DNA of 64,000 nucleotides from contig NC_087070.1 in the NCBI RefSeq assembly GCF_963678635.1, positions 26,970,057 to 27,034,056 of the forward strand, in the 5' to 3' direction. Under the pieces are notes generated by a model. It was given only the letters and a program-made list of their open reading frames with translations, was not told where the DNA came from and searched no databases. This document shows, one piece after another, positions 12,684-24,330 of the stretch (position 1 is the first letter of the stretch; each line of letters starts with the position of its first letter). Made by a program: the position numbers and the translations under genes. Origin of the DNA: Symsagittifera roscoffensis (Eukaryota > Xenacoelomorpha > Acoela > Convolutidae).

Positions 12684-15194
12684 GTCCTTTTGTACTTTGA
12701 GTATGGGAGATGTTAAAAGCTATTAGTATCATACTTAAAGGTAGACAAGGAACTTTAGAATCGTTTAATTGATATTCTAAAAGATCTGTATTTTCATTAA
12801 TTGTTGTGTTATTAAATTTTCTGAAATATCGGAGGAGTGTTTTGTTTCCTAAAATTGTGGTATCAGCTTTTACGGGCTTAGTTTTGTATTTGTGCCATGA
12901 TTTTAGTGTTCTAATTACAGGATCGAGATTTTGACATTGTTTTAAAAGTTCAAGTAAAATTTTATCTGTTGGGGGGAGAAAAATATTGTCAATTTCTAGT
13001 TTTGATAGGGGAATTGTGTCAAGTGGGTCATGGAGGTCAAAAACTTGATTTATTGTGTATTTTGAATCATTTGTTTGTGGTCCTGATAAAGTTATTTTAT
13101 CAGTCAAATTTTCTTTTTCAATTAATGGAAAAAGGTCTTTTTTATGAGAGTGTTGTTTTTTTCTCTTTTGTTGAGTATTATTTTTTATCCATTGTGAGTA
13201 TGGAATTGGTTTAAAAGTAGATGTGCCTAATAAATCAACTTCATAGTGATTATTTTGGCAGTCTAAGTAGCGTGGAAAGTGTTGTAGATTACTTATTTGT
13301 GATTGATCAATGTCAGTTTTTACTGCGTATTTGCATTCTAGTCGGGGTGATGTTTTATCTTTTGCGAGATAGAAATTAATATTTTGTGGTATTTCAACTG
13401 TAGTTTTTCGTGTAAGTAATTCAGGTGGCGTATTTCGACCTAATGTATCTGGTAATGCAAGGTTTTTTCCTGCTGTCAAAACTATATGTAAGTTTGGGAA
13501 TTTCATTAGAATTAATTGAAATCTATAAACTCTATGATTAGGCTTTGATTTTTGTGTAAAAAGAAATATAATTGGTTTGTGGTCTGTAAATAGAACTGTT
13601 GGGTGTTTTGATCCAAGTATCAGAAATTCAAATTCTGTAAGTGTATAAATTATAGCTGTACATTCTCTCATTAGAGTTGAGAGTCGTAGCTCTGCTTGTG
13701 TGAATAATCGTGAATTTGCTGATATAAGATTCATTTTATTTGTTCCACTATGTGATTGTAGCAATGCTGCACCGATGCCAAAATTTGAAGCATCGCACAT
13801 TTGAAGCATCGCAGAATGGTTGATTTGGATCTAGAATTGTGTTTGAAATTTGTTCTGTCAAAAGCTTTTTAATTTCTTCAAATCGTGTTTGATGTTCAGT
13901 TGTCCATTCAAATTTATTTTGTTGTCTGAGGATGTTATAGAAGGGTCTTAAGTATAGTTGCATTTTGTAAACATATTTACTTAAGAAATTCAACATTCCA
14001 AGGAATTCTTGGATTTTCTTCTTATTTGTAGATGGTTGAAGTTTCTGGATTGCATCAATGCGTGATTTTAATGGAGTGATAGTATTTCGTTCAATATTAT
14101 GTCCTAAAAATTTAACGCGTGTTAAAAAGAATTGTGATTTATCAGGGGCTGCTTTCAGATTTTCGTTCTGAAGTATTTTATGATATTGTTCTAAAACTGT
14201 AAACATTTCTTCTTTGGTTTGTGATTGCATAAAAACATCATCTAAATTGGTGATTGCATTTTTCTTGAGCAATAATGGTCTAAAAGTTTTACTCATAAAA
14301 GCTGAAAAAACTGCTGGTCCTGGGTATTCCATAGAATAAGCGATTAATTTCATATTGTTGATTCTCAAAAACAAATTGTGTTAAACGTCGTGATTGTTCA
14401 TCTAGTGGCACTTGATTATAAGCACTATTAATATCTGCGGTTGTGAAATTTTTACCATTTATCTTTGTTAAGATAACTTGTATGGGTTCAAGAGGCCAAT
14501 TGCATTTTGATTCGTCAATTAGTGAATTGAGATATCTGGCGTCTAAAACTATTTTTAGTGATTCACGTTTTGCCAGAATGATAACAGGGTTAATGAAGGT
14601 GTTACCTTTTGGGTCCCAAACGTAATCTGATTGTTCTGCAATGACAGTGTCGTCATTGGTACTTTGGGGTCTGAAATTTTTTCTTGCTTGTGAAATTAAA
14701 TCTAGGTTGTGGGTAAAATAATCTATTATAATCCATGCTAAAAGTTTTTCCAAATCATGTTTAGTGTTCTGTGAGACATCATTATTGGTGAAATTTTCGC
14801 GGATTATATGTAAAAATGTTGAAAATACTGTGATTTCGTTTCTTACTTGTGTATGTTTGGATGTTTCGGTGGGTGACGTGCTTTGAACTTCTGTTTTTTC
14901 TAATATAGATATATAACTATATATTATTGCAAAAACTTCGTTAGTGAATATGGAATTATGATATTGTATGCTTTTGATATATACTATGAATACTTTTGAA
15001 AATTCTAAATCAATATCGTCTGTTTGAATTACATATTTGTTATGAGCTGTTCGTTGTGTGCTGAATTCTATGGTGTAGATTCCGTATTGTTGTGTTAGAT
15101 TACATATGTCTTTCAAATAATGTTCTATAATCTTTCTTTTGATTTTTACATCCGGGAATTCTGCTTTGCATGGACTGATTACTGGTTGAAACAA
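12684..15194 (-). mobile_element. Ty3/Gypsy-type family B fossil, duplicated partial copy
   Basis: RT (13748-15194) and RNase H with its following linker (from 13809 downward), offset 5254 bp from the copy at 6855-9940 and nearly identical to it. The integrase part is not included because the duplication boundary lies before it. It is broken in a few places. Confidence 0.8.
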
Positions 15195-15204
15195 ATTTAC
15201 GATT

Positions 15205-17438
15205 AAATTTTTACAAAATCGTGTTTGTCCTCGATCATCGAGTGATTCTATAAGAAAGGGAAAAACTGCTTCTCATCTGGACTTTCGTCTCTTTGAGTGT
15301 GGCTCATTTTTTCGTTTGATGACTGTTCATATATATTTATTAGTAAGTCTAATTGGTTGATTCCAATTATATAGGTGTGCTGGTTTGTGTTTATATTGCT
15401 TTTTTATTCTTCTTTTTCTTTTTTTTTGATGAGTTTGAAGTTGTTTCTGAATCGGAAAAATATAATTGGTCATGGATGGGGCAATTTTTATTTATTGATT
15501 CTTTTAATTTGTATAGTTCGTCTAAACTGCTGACTTCTGATTCGGAAAAAGCGTTTCTATTTTTCTAAAATCTTTTTCGGGTTAATTGTCTTTGTTTGCT
15601 TATAATTTTTCTTTTTGTTTGTCGTTTTGTTCGAATGTATCCAACTGTTTGTGCATGTGGGGTTATTACAAGATCGTATTTTTGGTTGTCTATTTCACAA
15701 TTGTGTAAAACGATTGTTTGTGTGTTTCCTAAATTTTTGAATGACATAAGGTTTAGGATGAGGGATGCAAGAAGTTATTAGTGATTTTTATTTTCCTAGA
15801 CTAAAAGTCCTTTTTTGGTTAGCTTAACCTGGGTCTTTTTGTTCAGGGTTGGAGAGAAAAGTATATCAATTCCGGAGAATGATTTTTTACTTTCTCGTGG
15901 CTAGTCTAAGTTAAGGTGTTAACTTACTTAATCTTACTTAGGGGTATTGATTGTGTTCAAGGGTTGGAGAATAGTTAATCGATCCACAAGGTTCAGGTAT
16001 AATTAGAACGCAAGTAGTTCGTTAGATACTATTTTAAACTTACTAAGTCTAAGATCTATCCTGGGTTTGGTAAGAGGAGGGTTCAAGTGAAGGATGAATA
16101 ACCGAAGTTTTTTACTGTTTAGCTTAATTTGAATGGTTAGTGTTATTTAAAAATTTCCATTAGTCCTGGGTCTTTTGAAAAGGTTGGGTAGTGAATCGAC
16201 GTTTGAGATCGTTAGACACTTGATAAGTGGGTGGGGGAGAACAAAATTGTTCTTTTTGATCCAAAGATAAGCCTTGATGATCAGAATTTAAAATTAATGA
16301 GAAAGAAAACTTATTAAGATCCAAGGATAAGCCTTGATGATCTAGTTTAAAATTAAGTAAATTTAAGTTTAAAATGGTTTAAATTTATTTGATAAAAAAT
16401 TGTTGATTTTAATGATGTTAGTTAGCTTATGATTGCTGTTATGTTTAGGAGATGAAGCTGGAACAACAGGATGATTTATAATTACTAACTATTTATTGTC
16501 ATGCTACTAATTTTTATTTTTATTTTCAATAAATATTTTTCAAATATGTTTTTATATAATACTGCAGAAGTTGAAAAAAAGATTTGAGATCTTTTTATCA
16601 ATCGTTGTACGTTAGTAATTTTTTTTAGCGCCTGAAATAATCATGAAGGTTTACTTCAAAATTTTATGTTTGCAAATGAAAATTTAAATTCATTGCTAAT
16701 AAGATTCTAAATATAAAAGTTTGTGTTGGCTTTTGCCGTACAACCATGAAACTAAATGGTAAGTTTCTACGTAGTGGTATATCGTCTCTTGTCCGAGATC
16801 TTCTTCCAATACCGGGTAGTTTTAGTATTGTGCGGAATATCGGCTCTGATCTATTGAGTCGTAGAGACATTTCAATTAAATTATTATCGTGTAACATTTT
16901 GAAAATGTTTTGTCTACTTTCTAATCAATATTTGATTATTTCTAAGCTATTAAGGTCTTATTCGAGACTTATGGTCGCACCAGATGAGTAAGGTCCTTGA
17001 GGTTAACTCATAGACTAATTTCGGATAGGGTACACCGTCTGCTCGTCACGCTATCTTATTTTCGGCCGGATAGATTCGTGCAACTTCTTAGTCTAATACC
17101 GATCCTAATCTTACTCTTATATCTACTAGTCTCAGGGTGTTTAACTAGTCTCTGCTAGGCTCAATAGATCTAGAGTATACTGGCTTATTGCAACTGCTGA
17201 AGTTCTCTCGGAGAGGTAACTAATTTCTATGTTGAATTCAAATCTCTCTGGTGCTGAAATTATAAGTAATTTCAGTACTTACAAATAAGTGGGTTGTTAG
17301 TTAGATGGATTATGATTGGTTATTATTAAATACTTTACAGTGGTAAAATATCTAATTTATGCAATAATAAAATGTAGTTTAGATCAGGTTCCAAGTGTTC
17401 CAAGAAGGTGGTAATTTACAATCGCGATAGAGAATGAG
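15205..17438 (-). repeat. recurrent non-coding retroelement module, copy 3
   Basis: Third copy of the module. The direct-repeat pair lies near 16258 and 16317 and the 77-codon minus frame at 16664-16897. The left boundary of tandem duplication 2 falls inside it at 16499. Confidence 0.6.
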
Positions 17439-19560
17439 TCATAGAATGTCATCAATAAAGGCATGCGCCTGCGGAAACTCCGAAAGGATCGTATCCATCA
17501 CTCTCTGAAATTCCGCTGGCATGGTTGTAAGGCCGTAGAACCCCGTTTGGAAGCAAAACATGCCAGTTGATTTTCCTCCCACCAGCGAAAAATTGCATTG
17601 AACGCTCGTTTCCGGGCTAAGTGGTAATTGACCGTACGCGTACGTAAGATCCATACTAGAAAAATATACGTCTCCTGGTTTCCGTTCGCTTATCGTTTGT
17701 CCTACTGTATCCATGAGCTCTTCAATATTCGGCATTTGGTACCTATTCTTGTGGACTTGCTTGTTCAACTCCTGGGATTCTAACGCTAATTTTACTGATC
17801 CGTCCTTTTTCACCGTTATTACAATCGGAGAAACAAAATACTTATCCGAACATTCATTCAGTTTTTCAATGTGTCCTTGTCGTTAAAGTTTATTAATTTC
17901 TTTATCGACCTTATCCTGCAATGTGATGGGCACTCCACGTCCTTTTTGTTGAATCGGCGTTAATGTTTCGAAAAAAACTGCGTGTACCCTATAATTCTTA
18001 ATTTTTCCGACTCTGTTAAAAAGGTTTTCAAATTGCTTACTGAAATAGGTCTGCCAGTGGTCTAGTGACTCCTCCACCTCTGTTACCTCGGCCCCAGATT
18101 GATCGTTTTATACCGTCATCACATTCTCCTCCGGTGCCTTCTGCACTATCTGCAATCCAAGATTTGGCATTAGGTCTCTCCCAATAATTGATGGTCTGCT
18201 TCCTCCAGTCACTCTGATATTCGCGTAATTCACCCATCCGTTCGTTTCCAACAAGACGTCCATCGTTCCTAGTAGTCGTAAAGGATTGTTTCCGTAATTC
18301 CTGAATTCATCGTCCTCCGGTGCCGGTGCCTTCACACTGACGCCTGCGGTGCCCAACGTCCGTTTCGTTGCAATTAGCGGTAAATGGTCCTCCGCGTCCG
18401 ATTCTGAGTCCTCCACGATTTCCAAATTTTGGAATCGTGATTTCTTTCCCACGGTGCTATGGAAAGTTCCCCTGGTGCCTTTTGAGCTACTTGGTTGGCT
18501 ACTACTCGTTAGTAACTTCCGTTTTAGGTCCCATGGCGTTGGTGGTGCCGCGATTTGTCCCGGCGCCCGTTTTTTTTTCAGAACCTTTGCTTTCTTTAGT
18601 GCTACTCCCGATTTTCTAAGCACAGCACTATTACTCATTTCAATAGTATGCTCACTTTGAGTATTTATATTGGAATTTAATGGTCTATACCTATTCATAT
18701 TCCGCTCCCCGGTCCTCTGCATCACCACTGCCGGTGTTATTTCGACTGGGTCACTTGGTGCTCGCACAATTCCAGGCTCATCATCCTGGTTAGCAGCTTG
18801 GTCCTCGGCCAATTTAAGTGGTATCAGCCTGTTTATCTGGTCGTACTCAGTGTCCGATCGGATTCCCCAGTTGGTATCCATAGGCTCCGGCATTGCTTGG
18901 GCGATTGGGTCTCGTTCATCTGAACATGCAGGTTTCGATCGTATTACATTTTCCCAATTTAGATTCCGTAAAGTAGGCTTTTTAGTCAAATTTTTGAGAG
19001 CCGTGTTAGCTTCCCGGCCGTGGTGCGCTTCGAACGGTGTTGTTGAGGGTGGCGTTTTTAACAAATCTTAAAGCTCCGAGGGCTCTTTCGACCATCCGAT
19101 CCAAGGGTTCCGGTTTATCCTCCCGCGCATACGTAAGAACTGAGTTCTTGATGCTGTCAATCGTGCGTTCGACACATCCTGTTGCCCTATGATCGTTCAC
19201 TGGCGAGATGCGAAATTCAATTCCCTGTTCATGACAAAATGCCCTAACCTCCTTAGACATAAAGTTTGTTCCTTGGTCAACTCGAATTTGGCGCGGAACT
19301 CCGTGGGCAATAATGTATGCTTTTAGAAATTTAATTATTTTATCCGATCGGTTCGAATTACAGACCATAGCCGATGGCCAACGTGAGAACCGATCCACCG
19401 CCACCAAAACATACTTTTTAGACTCCTTCAAGTAGTTAATGGGCCCCCAAAAATCCAGTTGTACCGATTCATTCGGTTCTTTCGGCTCAGGTATTTTCCC
19501 TATATTATCTTTCGAACACATATTTTTCAAGTGCGTCGCGCAGCTGGCATAAATATACAT
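17439..19560 (-). mobile_element. Ty3/Gypsy-type family A fossil: integrase, protease-like and RT parts
   Basis: Read on the minus strand, the order is integrase core (19006-19560; DFWGPI, VDRFSRWPS, VDQGTNF, CVERTI), integrase C-terminal block (TTPFEAHHGREANTAL), a Ser/Pro/Lys-rich linker, a protease-like end (IIGRDLMPNLGLQIV near 18150), then RT start and RT palm (17439-18077, FIDDIL). Having integrase before the protease/RT is unusual for Ty3/Gypsy. The fossil at 4381-5460 instead has protease sequence directly before RT. The element is broken in a few places and lacks RNase H and clear LTRs. A duplicated copy lies at 28007-30128. Confidence 0.75.
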
Positions 19561-20241
19561 ATAGATCGCAAGTCAAAATGAAACTATGTTACATAACAGT
19601 TGGTTGAAAAAAGAACGTAGCTTGTGAAATAAATCGTAGCTGACAACATTCGTAGCTAAACCTGTCGGTGTTATGTTGAAGTAGAGTCTCAATGCCAGAG
19701 AAAATTTCAAAATAATTAGATCATAAAGTACTTATATAATGAACGAAATGAAGACTCATTGATAGCTCGCAACATAGCCAACAGAGTTTAAAAAATTCAA
19801 TGAAACAGTGGAACTAAAAATACGAACTGATGTTTCAGCTTAACGAACTTTACCGAAAAAAAAACATGCCCCGAAAAGTACTTTTAGGATTCAAAATCTC
19901 TTCACAGGACCCAGCAATTATGTTTATAGGACTAACACAATTAGCGAAAACTGGTGAGCTATGTAATTTTTCCATTCCGGATATTCTTTTAAGTAACAAC
20001 AACTTTCGCACCAGTTGTACCAAACATAAAGCCGCAAAAGACGAAGTTTGAAAAAATCGAACTAAATAAGTGGATTCACTTCGTTTTCACAAACTTAAAA
20101 GCTGCGGTATAACAGACCCAGATTGTATTTTCTCGCAGTGGCGAAGCTGTTTCTTCGCAAACGCAAGCAAAAAACGGCAAAAAGTGGCTCAAAAAGGGTC
20201 GGAAAGTGAAAAACAGAAAATAAATGGTAAAACTAACAAAC

Positions 20242-20322
20242 AAAAAGCTATGTTCCGTCAGGAGTCGAACCCCAAATCGAGAACTTTAAAGCCACACATC
20301 CCAGTTTCTGCGCCATGGTTGC
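20242..20322 (-). repeat. tRNA-like (SINE-head-like) Pol III module
   Basis: On the minus strand a good A box (TGGCGCAGAAA, 20305-20315) is followed 44 bp later by a perfect B box (GGTTCGACTCC, 20261-20271), which is the spacing of a real tRNA, and then by a T5 run at 20242-20246 that could act as a Pol III terminator. The acceptor and D stems do not pair, so it is not a functional tRNA. Similar modules lie at 21473-21545 and 41736-41820. Confidence 0.45.
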
Positions 20323-21472
20323 CTGAAAAACTTTATACTGCAGTCGGACATATCAATTGTTAATTATCCGCCAACTCCCGAATTTGCAAAATGTTTAAGA
20401 GGAAAGTCAGTTGCGGACTGCACTGAAATTCGCGTTCAATTTTTACCACTGATTACAAAAACTATGGTTAAAACCGTGTTCCTATGTTTTTGAATCGATG
20501 GTCGTACAAATTAAAATTCTTTGTATGATACTTACGATTGGTTGTTGCTGCTAGTGGTATATTAATATTTATTTCATATTTTCAAACAACTTGATAGATT
20601 TGCGAATAATAACCGCAGTTTTGGACAGAGAAAAAAGACGATTAAACACTTTTGAGTGTTGGTGGTTTTGACAAGCGAACAATTAGAGCATGATTAGCAC
20701 AGTTCACCGTGAGACTCGTCAGACGTACTCGAGTGGTCAGGACGACTCTTGTTTCTGAGATGAAAACAGTAATCATCTTTTCTTTCTCACTTACTAATGC
20801 AGACTTTCTGGTTGCTGTTATACCAGCAAAATTATACATAGAGACGCGCAGCTATTACAATTAATTGTTTTATTGGATCCTGGCTAAAGGCAAACATGTT
20901 TTATTGTTCATTTTACAGGTTGTTTTGGCATCGCTAAACTTTTGTTTTATTTGGCTTCAACTTGGGTTTGGCATACACTTGCATGATTCCAAAGTCCGGG
21001 CATAAAAACTCTCACATAATGAAGTCCCAGAAACAATTGATAATCCAGCTAATTTCACTCCAGCATCCATTATTTTTACGTGAATGATTCCATGGAAGAA
21101 AACGCTATCTGAAATCATTCCTATAATACGAAAAAAATCCCTGTAATTTAAAAAAATGAAAAAGAAACCAGGTCTACCAAAAACTAAAATTTCGTATGTC
21201 ACGATAGAAATTCATTCTAAGCAAATATGCCACACTTTTGAAAATTCAATTAGCAATGAAACAAAATAAACGAAGAAGAAACAAAGCAGACAATCTTTGA
21301 GCAGACACAAGTTGATCCAAGGAAAAAATAGCCTAGAAAGAATTTAGAATGAACATTTTGTTCTTGTAATTAAAATGAAAATTTCTTACAGCGCAAGACA
21401 AAACTTGAGCAGAACAACGAAATTCCAAAAGTTCAATTTTTACCGGAAAAAACTGCAAGTGCATACATGCTG

Positions 21473-21545
21473 AAAAAAAGATCTGGCCGAGACTCGAACC
21501 CGTTTTTAGGGTGCAAAGGCAACGCGTTACCGGCGACGGTGTTAA
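21473..21545 (-). repeat. tRNA-like (SINE-head-like) Pol III module
   Basis: B-box-like GGTTCGAGTCT at 21491-21501 on the minus strand, followed by a T7 run at 21473-21479. Upstream there is a GGTAACG...TGCCT block shared with the module at 41736-41820. The A box is poorer than in the module at 20242. The surrounding sequence is also shared with 41080-41820, so these belong to one dispersed repeat family. Confidence 0.4.
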
Positions 21546-21759
21546 TGGAAAGGCGACGACGCTACTGGAAAATGTTAAGAGAAGAGAAGAAGTGAATAAA
21601 AAAAATGTGTAAAAGTTGTTTACGGTAAAAAAAGTCTGGGTCCCGATTATAAGACATTTCAGGGGCTAATCTTGGGCTCTCTCGAGGGGGAGATGATTTT
21701 CAAAAAATTTTGTCTTTTGGTCGAGCAAATTGAATTTCCGAGCTCTCCCAAAGCATTAA

Positions 21760-22250
21760 AAAGGCTCTGTTTGGCCAAATTTTTTGCGTCGCAGGCAAAA
21801 TTTAGAAAAAACAGACCAAAAAAAGCGTTTTTAGGCACTTTTTGGTAAATTTTGACCAAAAAATCGCTTTTTTCCGCGCTTGCTCCCCCTGAAAATTAGT
21901 ATATATTGGCGCCCCTGAGACACTCCTAAACAATAGCGCCCCTAAATTCTCCCCTGAGACCAGGGGCGGATCAAGGGGGGGTGGCGCACAACCACCCCCC
22001 CCCCCCCCCCCTCCCCGGGCTTCGAACCCTTGCCGACCCAAAGGGTCCCACCTTTGTACTATTTTGAGAAATCCGATGTGGCGACGGAACCTGAAACGTT
22101 TCAATATATATTAATTTTGAGGGGGAGCGCGCGCCGAAAAAACGCAATTTTTTGGTCAAAAATTTCCAAAAAGTGCAAAAAAACGCCTATTTTTTTTCCA
22201 AAACTTTGCCTGCAGCGCAGAAAGTTTGACCAAAACAGGGAGGGTCCTTT
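21760..22250. repeat. fold-back element with arms of about 150 bp
   Basis: The left arm (about 21761-21915) and right arm (about 22090-22248) are imperfect inverted copies. Both contain, in mirrored order, GCAGGCAAA, the GGCACTTTTTGG / GCACTTTTTGG block, TTTTGACCAAAAAAT and a GCTCCCCCT end. The centre carries CAGGGGCGGATCAAGGGGG and a long C run. CAGGGGCGGATC-like strings are, as I recall, typical of hAT-type terminal sequences, but no transposase is present. Copy 2 is at 32302-32792. Confidence 0.6.
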
Positions 22251-22833
22251 TGGTGACTAGGGAGAGTTCAAAAAAGGTCGACATACCCTAGACAAGGGCT
22301 TTAATCTGTCTAGACAATGCCTAGATACCTGTCTAGACAATGCCTGAAATCTGCTGCTTTATGTTTATTCAAACCTGAGTACTTTTTTTCCCAATATTTT
22401 CTTTTAAGTTTTCAGATTTATATATTTTTCCTTGTCTTTGAAGATCTCAAATTTCGTCTTACATTTGATAAAACGGGCAATGCTCTGTAACCCAATTGGG
22501 TTCGTTAACTGTCCACTCACTGTTTCTGGTGCTTCATATTTAAATTCTCGTTGTATGTATGCATATTTACCATTAACAATGAGAAATAAATTCTTTCTTT
22601 CTTTCTTTATGTGTATTACGAGTAAACACGTCTTGCTAGATATTTTCTCAAAAGTTCTTGAATAAAAGAACAAGACGATTAATATAAAGTATACAAGAAG
22701 ATTAATATAAAGCGTTTTATACACGACATAATTCAAGCAAACTATAACTTAGACGCTTTGAAACTAGTGTCAAATACTAACGTTAAGGTTGAATGAAACA
22801 CTTAGCTAATCAAATATTACAATCAATAGCAAC

Positions 22834-22839
22834 TTTATT
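22834..22839 (-). promoter_or_regulatory. candidate poly(A) signal AATAAA, distal aph-1 terminal exon
   Basis: AATAAA on the minus strand about 190 nt beyond the stop codon of the distal terminal exon. The placement is plausible but the signal is AT-rich and could occur by chance. Confidence 0.35.
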
Positions 22840-23028
22840 TAGAGTTAGAGCTCTTGATGAATTTTCTAATCGAATTTTCTAATCTGCAGAACGTTCGAAT
22901 AATTCCCCAGAAGCCCCAGGGAGCCCCATGTTCACAAAAAGATTTTTTTAAGAAATCAGGGCATATGAATTTAAAGGGAATTACTATACTGGCAAAGAGT
23001 TCTTTTTCAGTATTTCAGTAATTGTATT

Positions 23029-23235
23029 TCAGTTGTGCGGTGTCGTCGGTGTGTTTGAGGATCTCTGGCTTCTGAATGAAGAAGAGACCATTGGGGCATC
23101 TGCTAGAGTGAGGGTGTTGTAGAGGGACTGTTTGGTGACCCCTGCCACTCTAAGAGCCCAAGTGAGACTCACACAGAATATTCCGAGCACTACTGGGATA
23201 GACACGTAGTACAGCTCGAATTTGTTGAAGAACGT
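23029..23235 (-). CDS. aph-1: aph-1 terminal exon, distal duplicate copy
   Basis: This exon encodes 68 residues and a TGA stop, preceded by a good acceptor (TTAATGTTGCAG). It opens with TFFNKFELYYVSIPVV, which aligns with the last transmembrane segment and C-terminal tail of APH-1 proteins. It then carries a hydrophilic Ser/Thr/Pro-rich tail ending NTPTTPHN. It is a direct copy of the exon at 33550-33756, created by tandem duplication 2, and both copies encode the same protein. A transcript from the upstream exons would meet the 33.7-kb copy first, so this copy may be bypassed or used as an alternative 3' end. Both copies keep the acceptor and an AATAAA. Confidence 0.85.
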   Translation of the reverse strand, partial: TFFNKFELYYVSIPVVLGIFCVSLTWALRVAGVTKQSLYNTLTLADAPMVSSSFRSQRSSNTPTTPHN

Positions 23236-23266
23236 CTGCAACATTAAGTGATGGACTACGATTACA

Positions 23267-23556
23267 GGATCTTGTTAACTATTTCTCCCCTATTTCGATT
23301 TTCAGAAATTCAACTTTGGCTGTCTTATTTTCAATAGCTTAAAACAATTTTCAGAAAAAATATTTAAAAGTTTTTACGTGGGTATCACATAAAAAGTGAG
23401 TAATACAAATACGAGCGCGAAAACGAAAGCCCACTTGATTGTTGACATTTTTGAAAAGCATATTTTATACAGAAATGGTTGTCAAAAATAATACATGCAT
23501 AGGGGGGAGGGGGAATAGTTAACAGGTCCAAAAGGGGGAGATTGTTAACAAGATCC
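23267..23556 (+). mobile_element. MITE-like element of about 290 bp, copy 1
   Basis: Short non-coding element with terminal inverted repeats. It begins GGATCTTGTTAAC and ends with the exact reverse complement, and the similarity continues imperfectly to about 23 bp with C-rich and G-rich flanks. A homologous copy in the opposite orientation is at 39967-40259 and a duplicated copy at 33788-34077. No transposase and no clear target-site duplication were seen. It sits 31 bp upstream (in gene sense) of the distal aph-1 terminal exon. Confidence 0.7.
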
Positions 23557-24330
23557 CGATAACATCATGTACGAAAAAAGGCACCGCGCCAACTCGTAAC
23601 AAAAACAACTCTCAACATAAGCAAAATTTAAGGAAAGCGAAAAATGGAAAAAATTTGAAACTTGGTTGAAAACACGACCTTGTAACGTAGAGACCGCGGT
23701 TCGCTTCGGAAACATAGCCAACAGAAAGTTGAAGAAGTGTCAATGAACGCAAGTAAACAAAAAATACTGACTTTGAAAAAACTTTCGAACTTCAAAGAAC
23801 ACGAAAGGTAATGCGACGTTACTGCTGGCCAGGTATTGATGTTAACAGTCCAACTCCTCACTGCACACTCACTATTTTCTCACCTGAATTTTATTAAATT
23901 GTGCAGTTACACTCGGGTTACTGATCTATAAAACTCAGGATACCTGATACTTTTTCGAATTAACTTCAAAAAATAGATGAATTTCCAGAACTATTTGTGG
24001 TGAATTGCCACTTTTTGACAAAATTCACCCAATATGAGAAAACAAGATCAATAAGTAAATATTACATTTCGCTGAGAAATCTGAAAATTAAAATCTACTT
24101 TCATAATAAAAAGTCGATCACGTTTTTCTTTACTTTTACAATTTCGATGTTCAATACTGAAATTTGCCTTCCATTCAAAAAAGGAAATGAAAAAAATTGA
24201 AGAAAAAAATCCCCGAAAAAGTGAATTTCAGCCTGAATATAAACAAAAAAAAAATCGTAACGACCTACAGGGCAACTTATAACCTATGACACTTTTTTGA
24301 AAAGACTGTCATTGCTAACTGAACTGACTT
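23557..24330. repeat. diverged dispersed repeat block
   Basis: About 23690-24260 is homologous over several hundred bases, with many changes, to 45890-46330: shared ATGAACGCAAG.AAACA, then ACACAAT.TGAGAAAAC-type and TTTTTCTTTACTTTTACAATTT-type landmarks in the same order. It is AT-rich and non-coding. Confidence 0.45.

Larger units (their letters stand above)
7430..17938 (+). repeat. direct tandem duplication 1 (two units of about 5.25 kb)
   Basis: Unit 1 is 7430-12683 and unit 2 is 12684-17938. Homologous landmarks are offset by 5254-5255 bp throughout. At the internal junction (12684-12691) family A RT sequence passes directly into family B sequence. The 8 bases GTCCTTTT occur at the left boundary (7430), at the junction and at the right boundary (17939), so the breakpoints share microhomology. 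The units look nearly identical by eye. Confidence 0.9.
19561..23028. other. long non-coding stretch with dispersed repeats
   Basis: AT-rich sequence between family A integrase and the distal aph-1 terminal exon. It contains diverged dispersed-repeat blocks (19700-20060, related to 45960-46320; 21233-21560, related to 41080-41820), two tRNA-like modules, a fold-back element, a C18-class homopolymer near 21993-22012 and a small CTTT microsatellite near 22583. No host exon other than the aph-1 terminal exon was recognised. Confidence 0.6.

Noticed and set aside
12628-12690. End of a 393-codon minus frame that seems to join RNase H to an RT start block
   Set aside because: It is a read-through across the junction of tandem duplication 1 and not a natural protein.
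20650-20760. Possible alternative aph-1 terminal exon with a good acceptor (TTTTCATCTCAG)
   Set aside because: In phase 0 it ends after five codons and has no homology to APH-1. The frame that stays open longer is out of phase.
21802-22104. Minus frame with a run of glycines
   Set aside because: The glycines come from a homopolymer C run in the centre of the fold-back element. No coding evidence.
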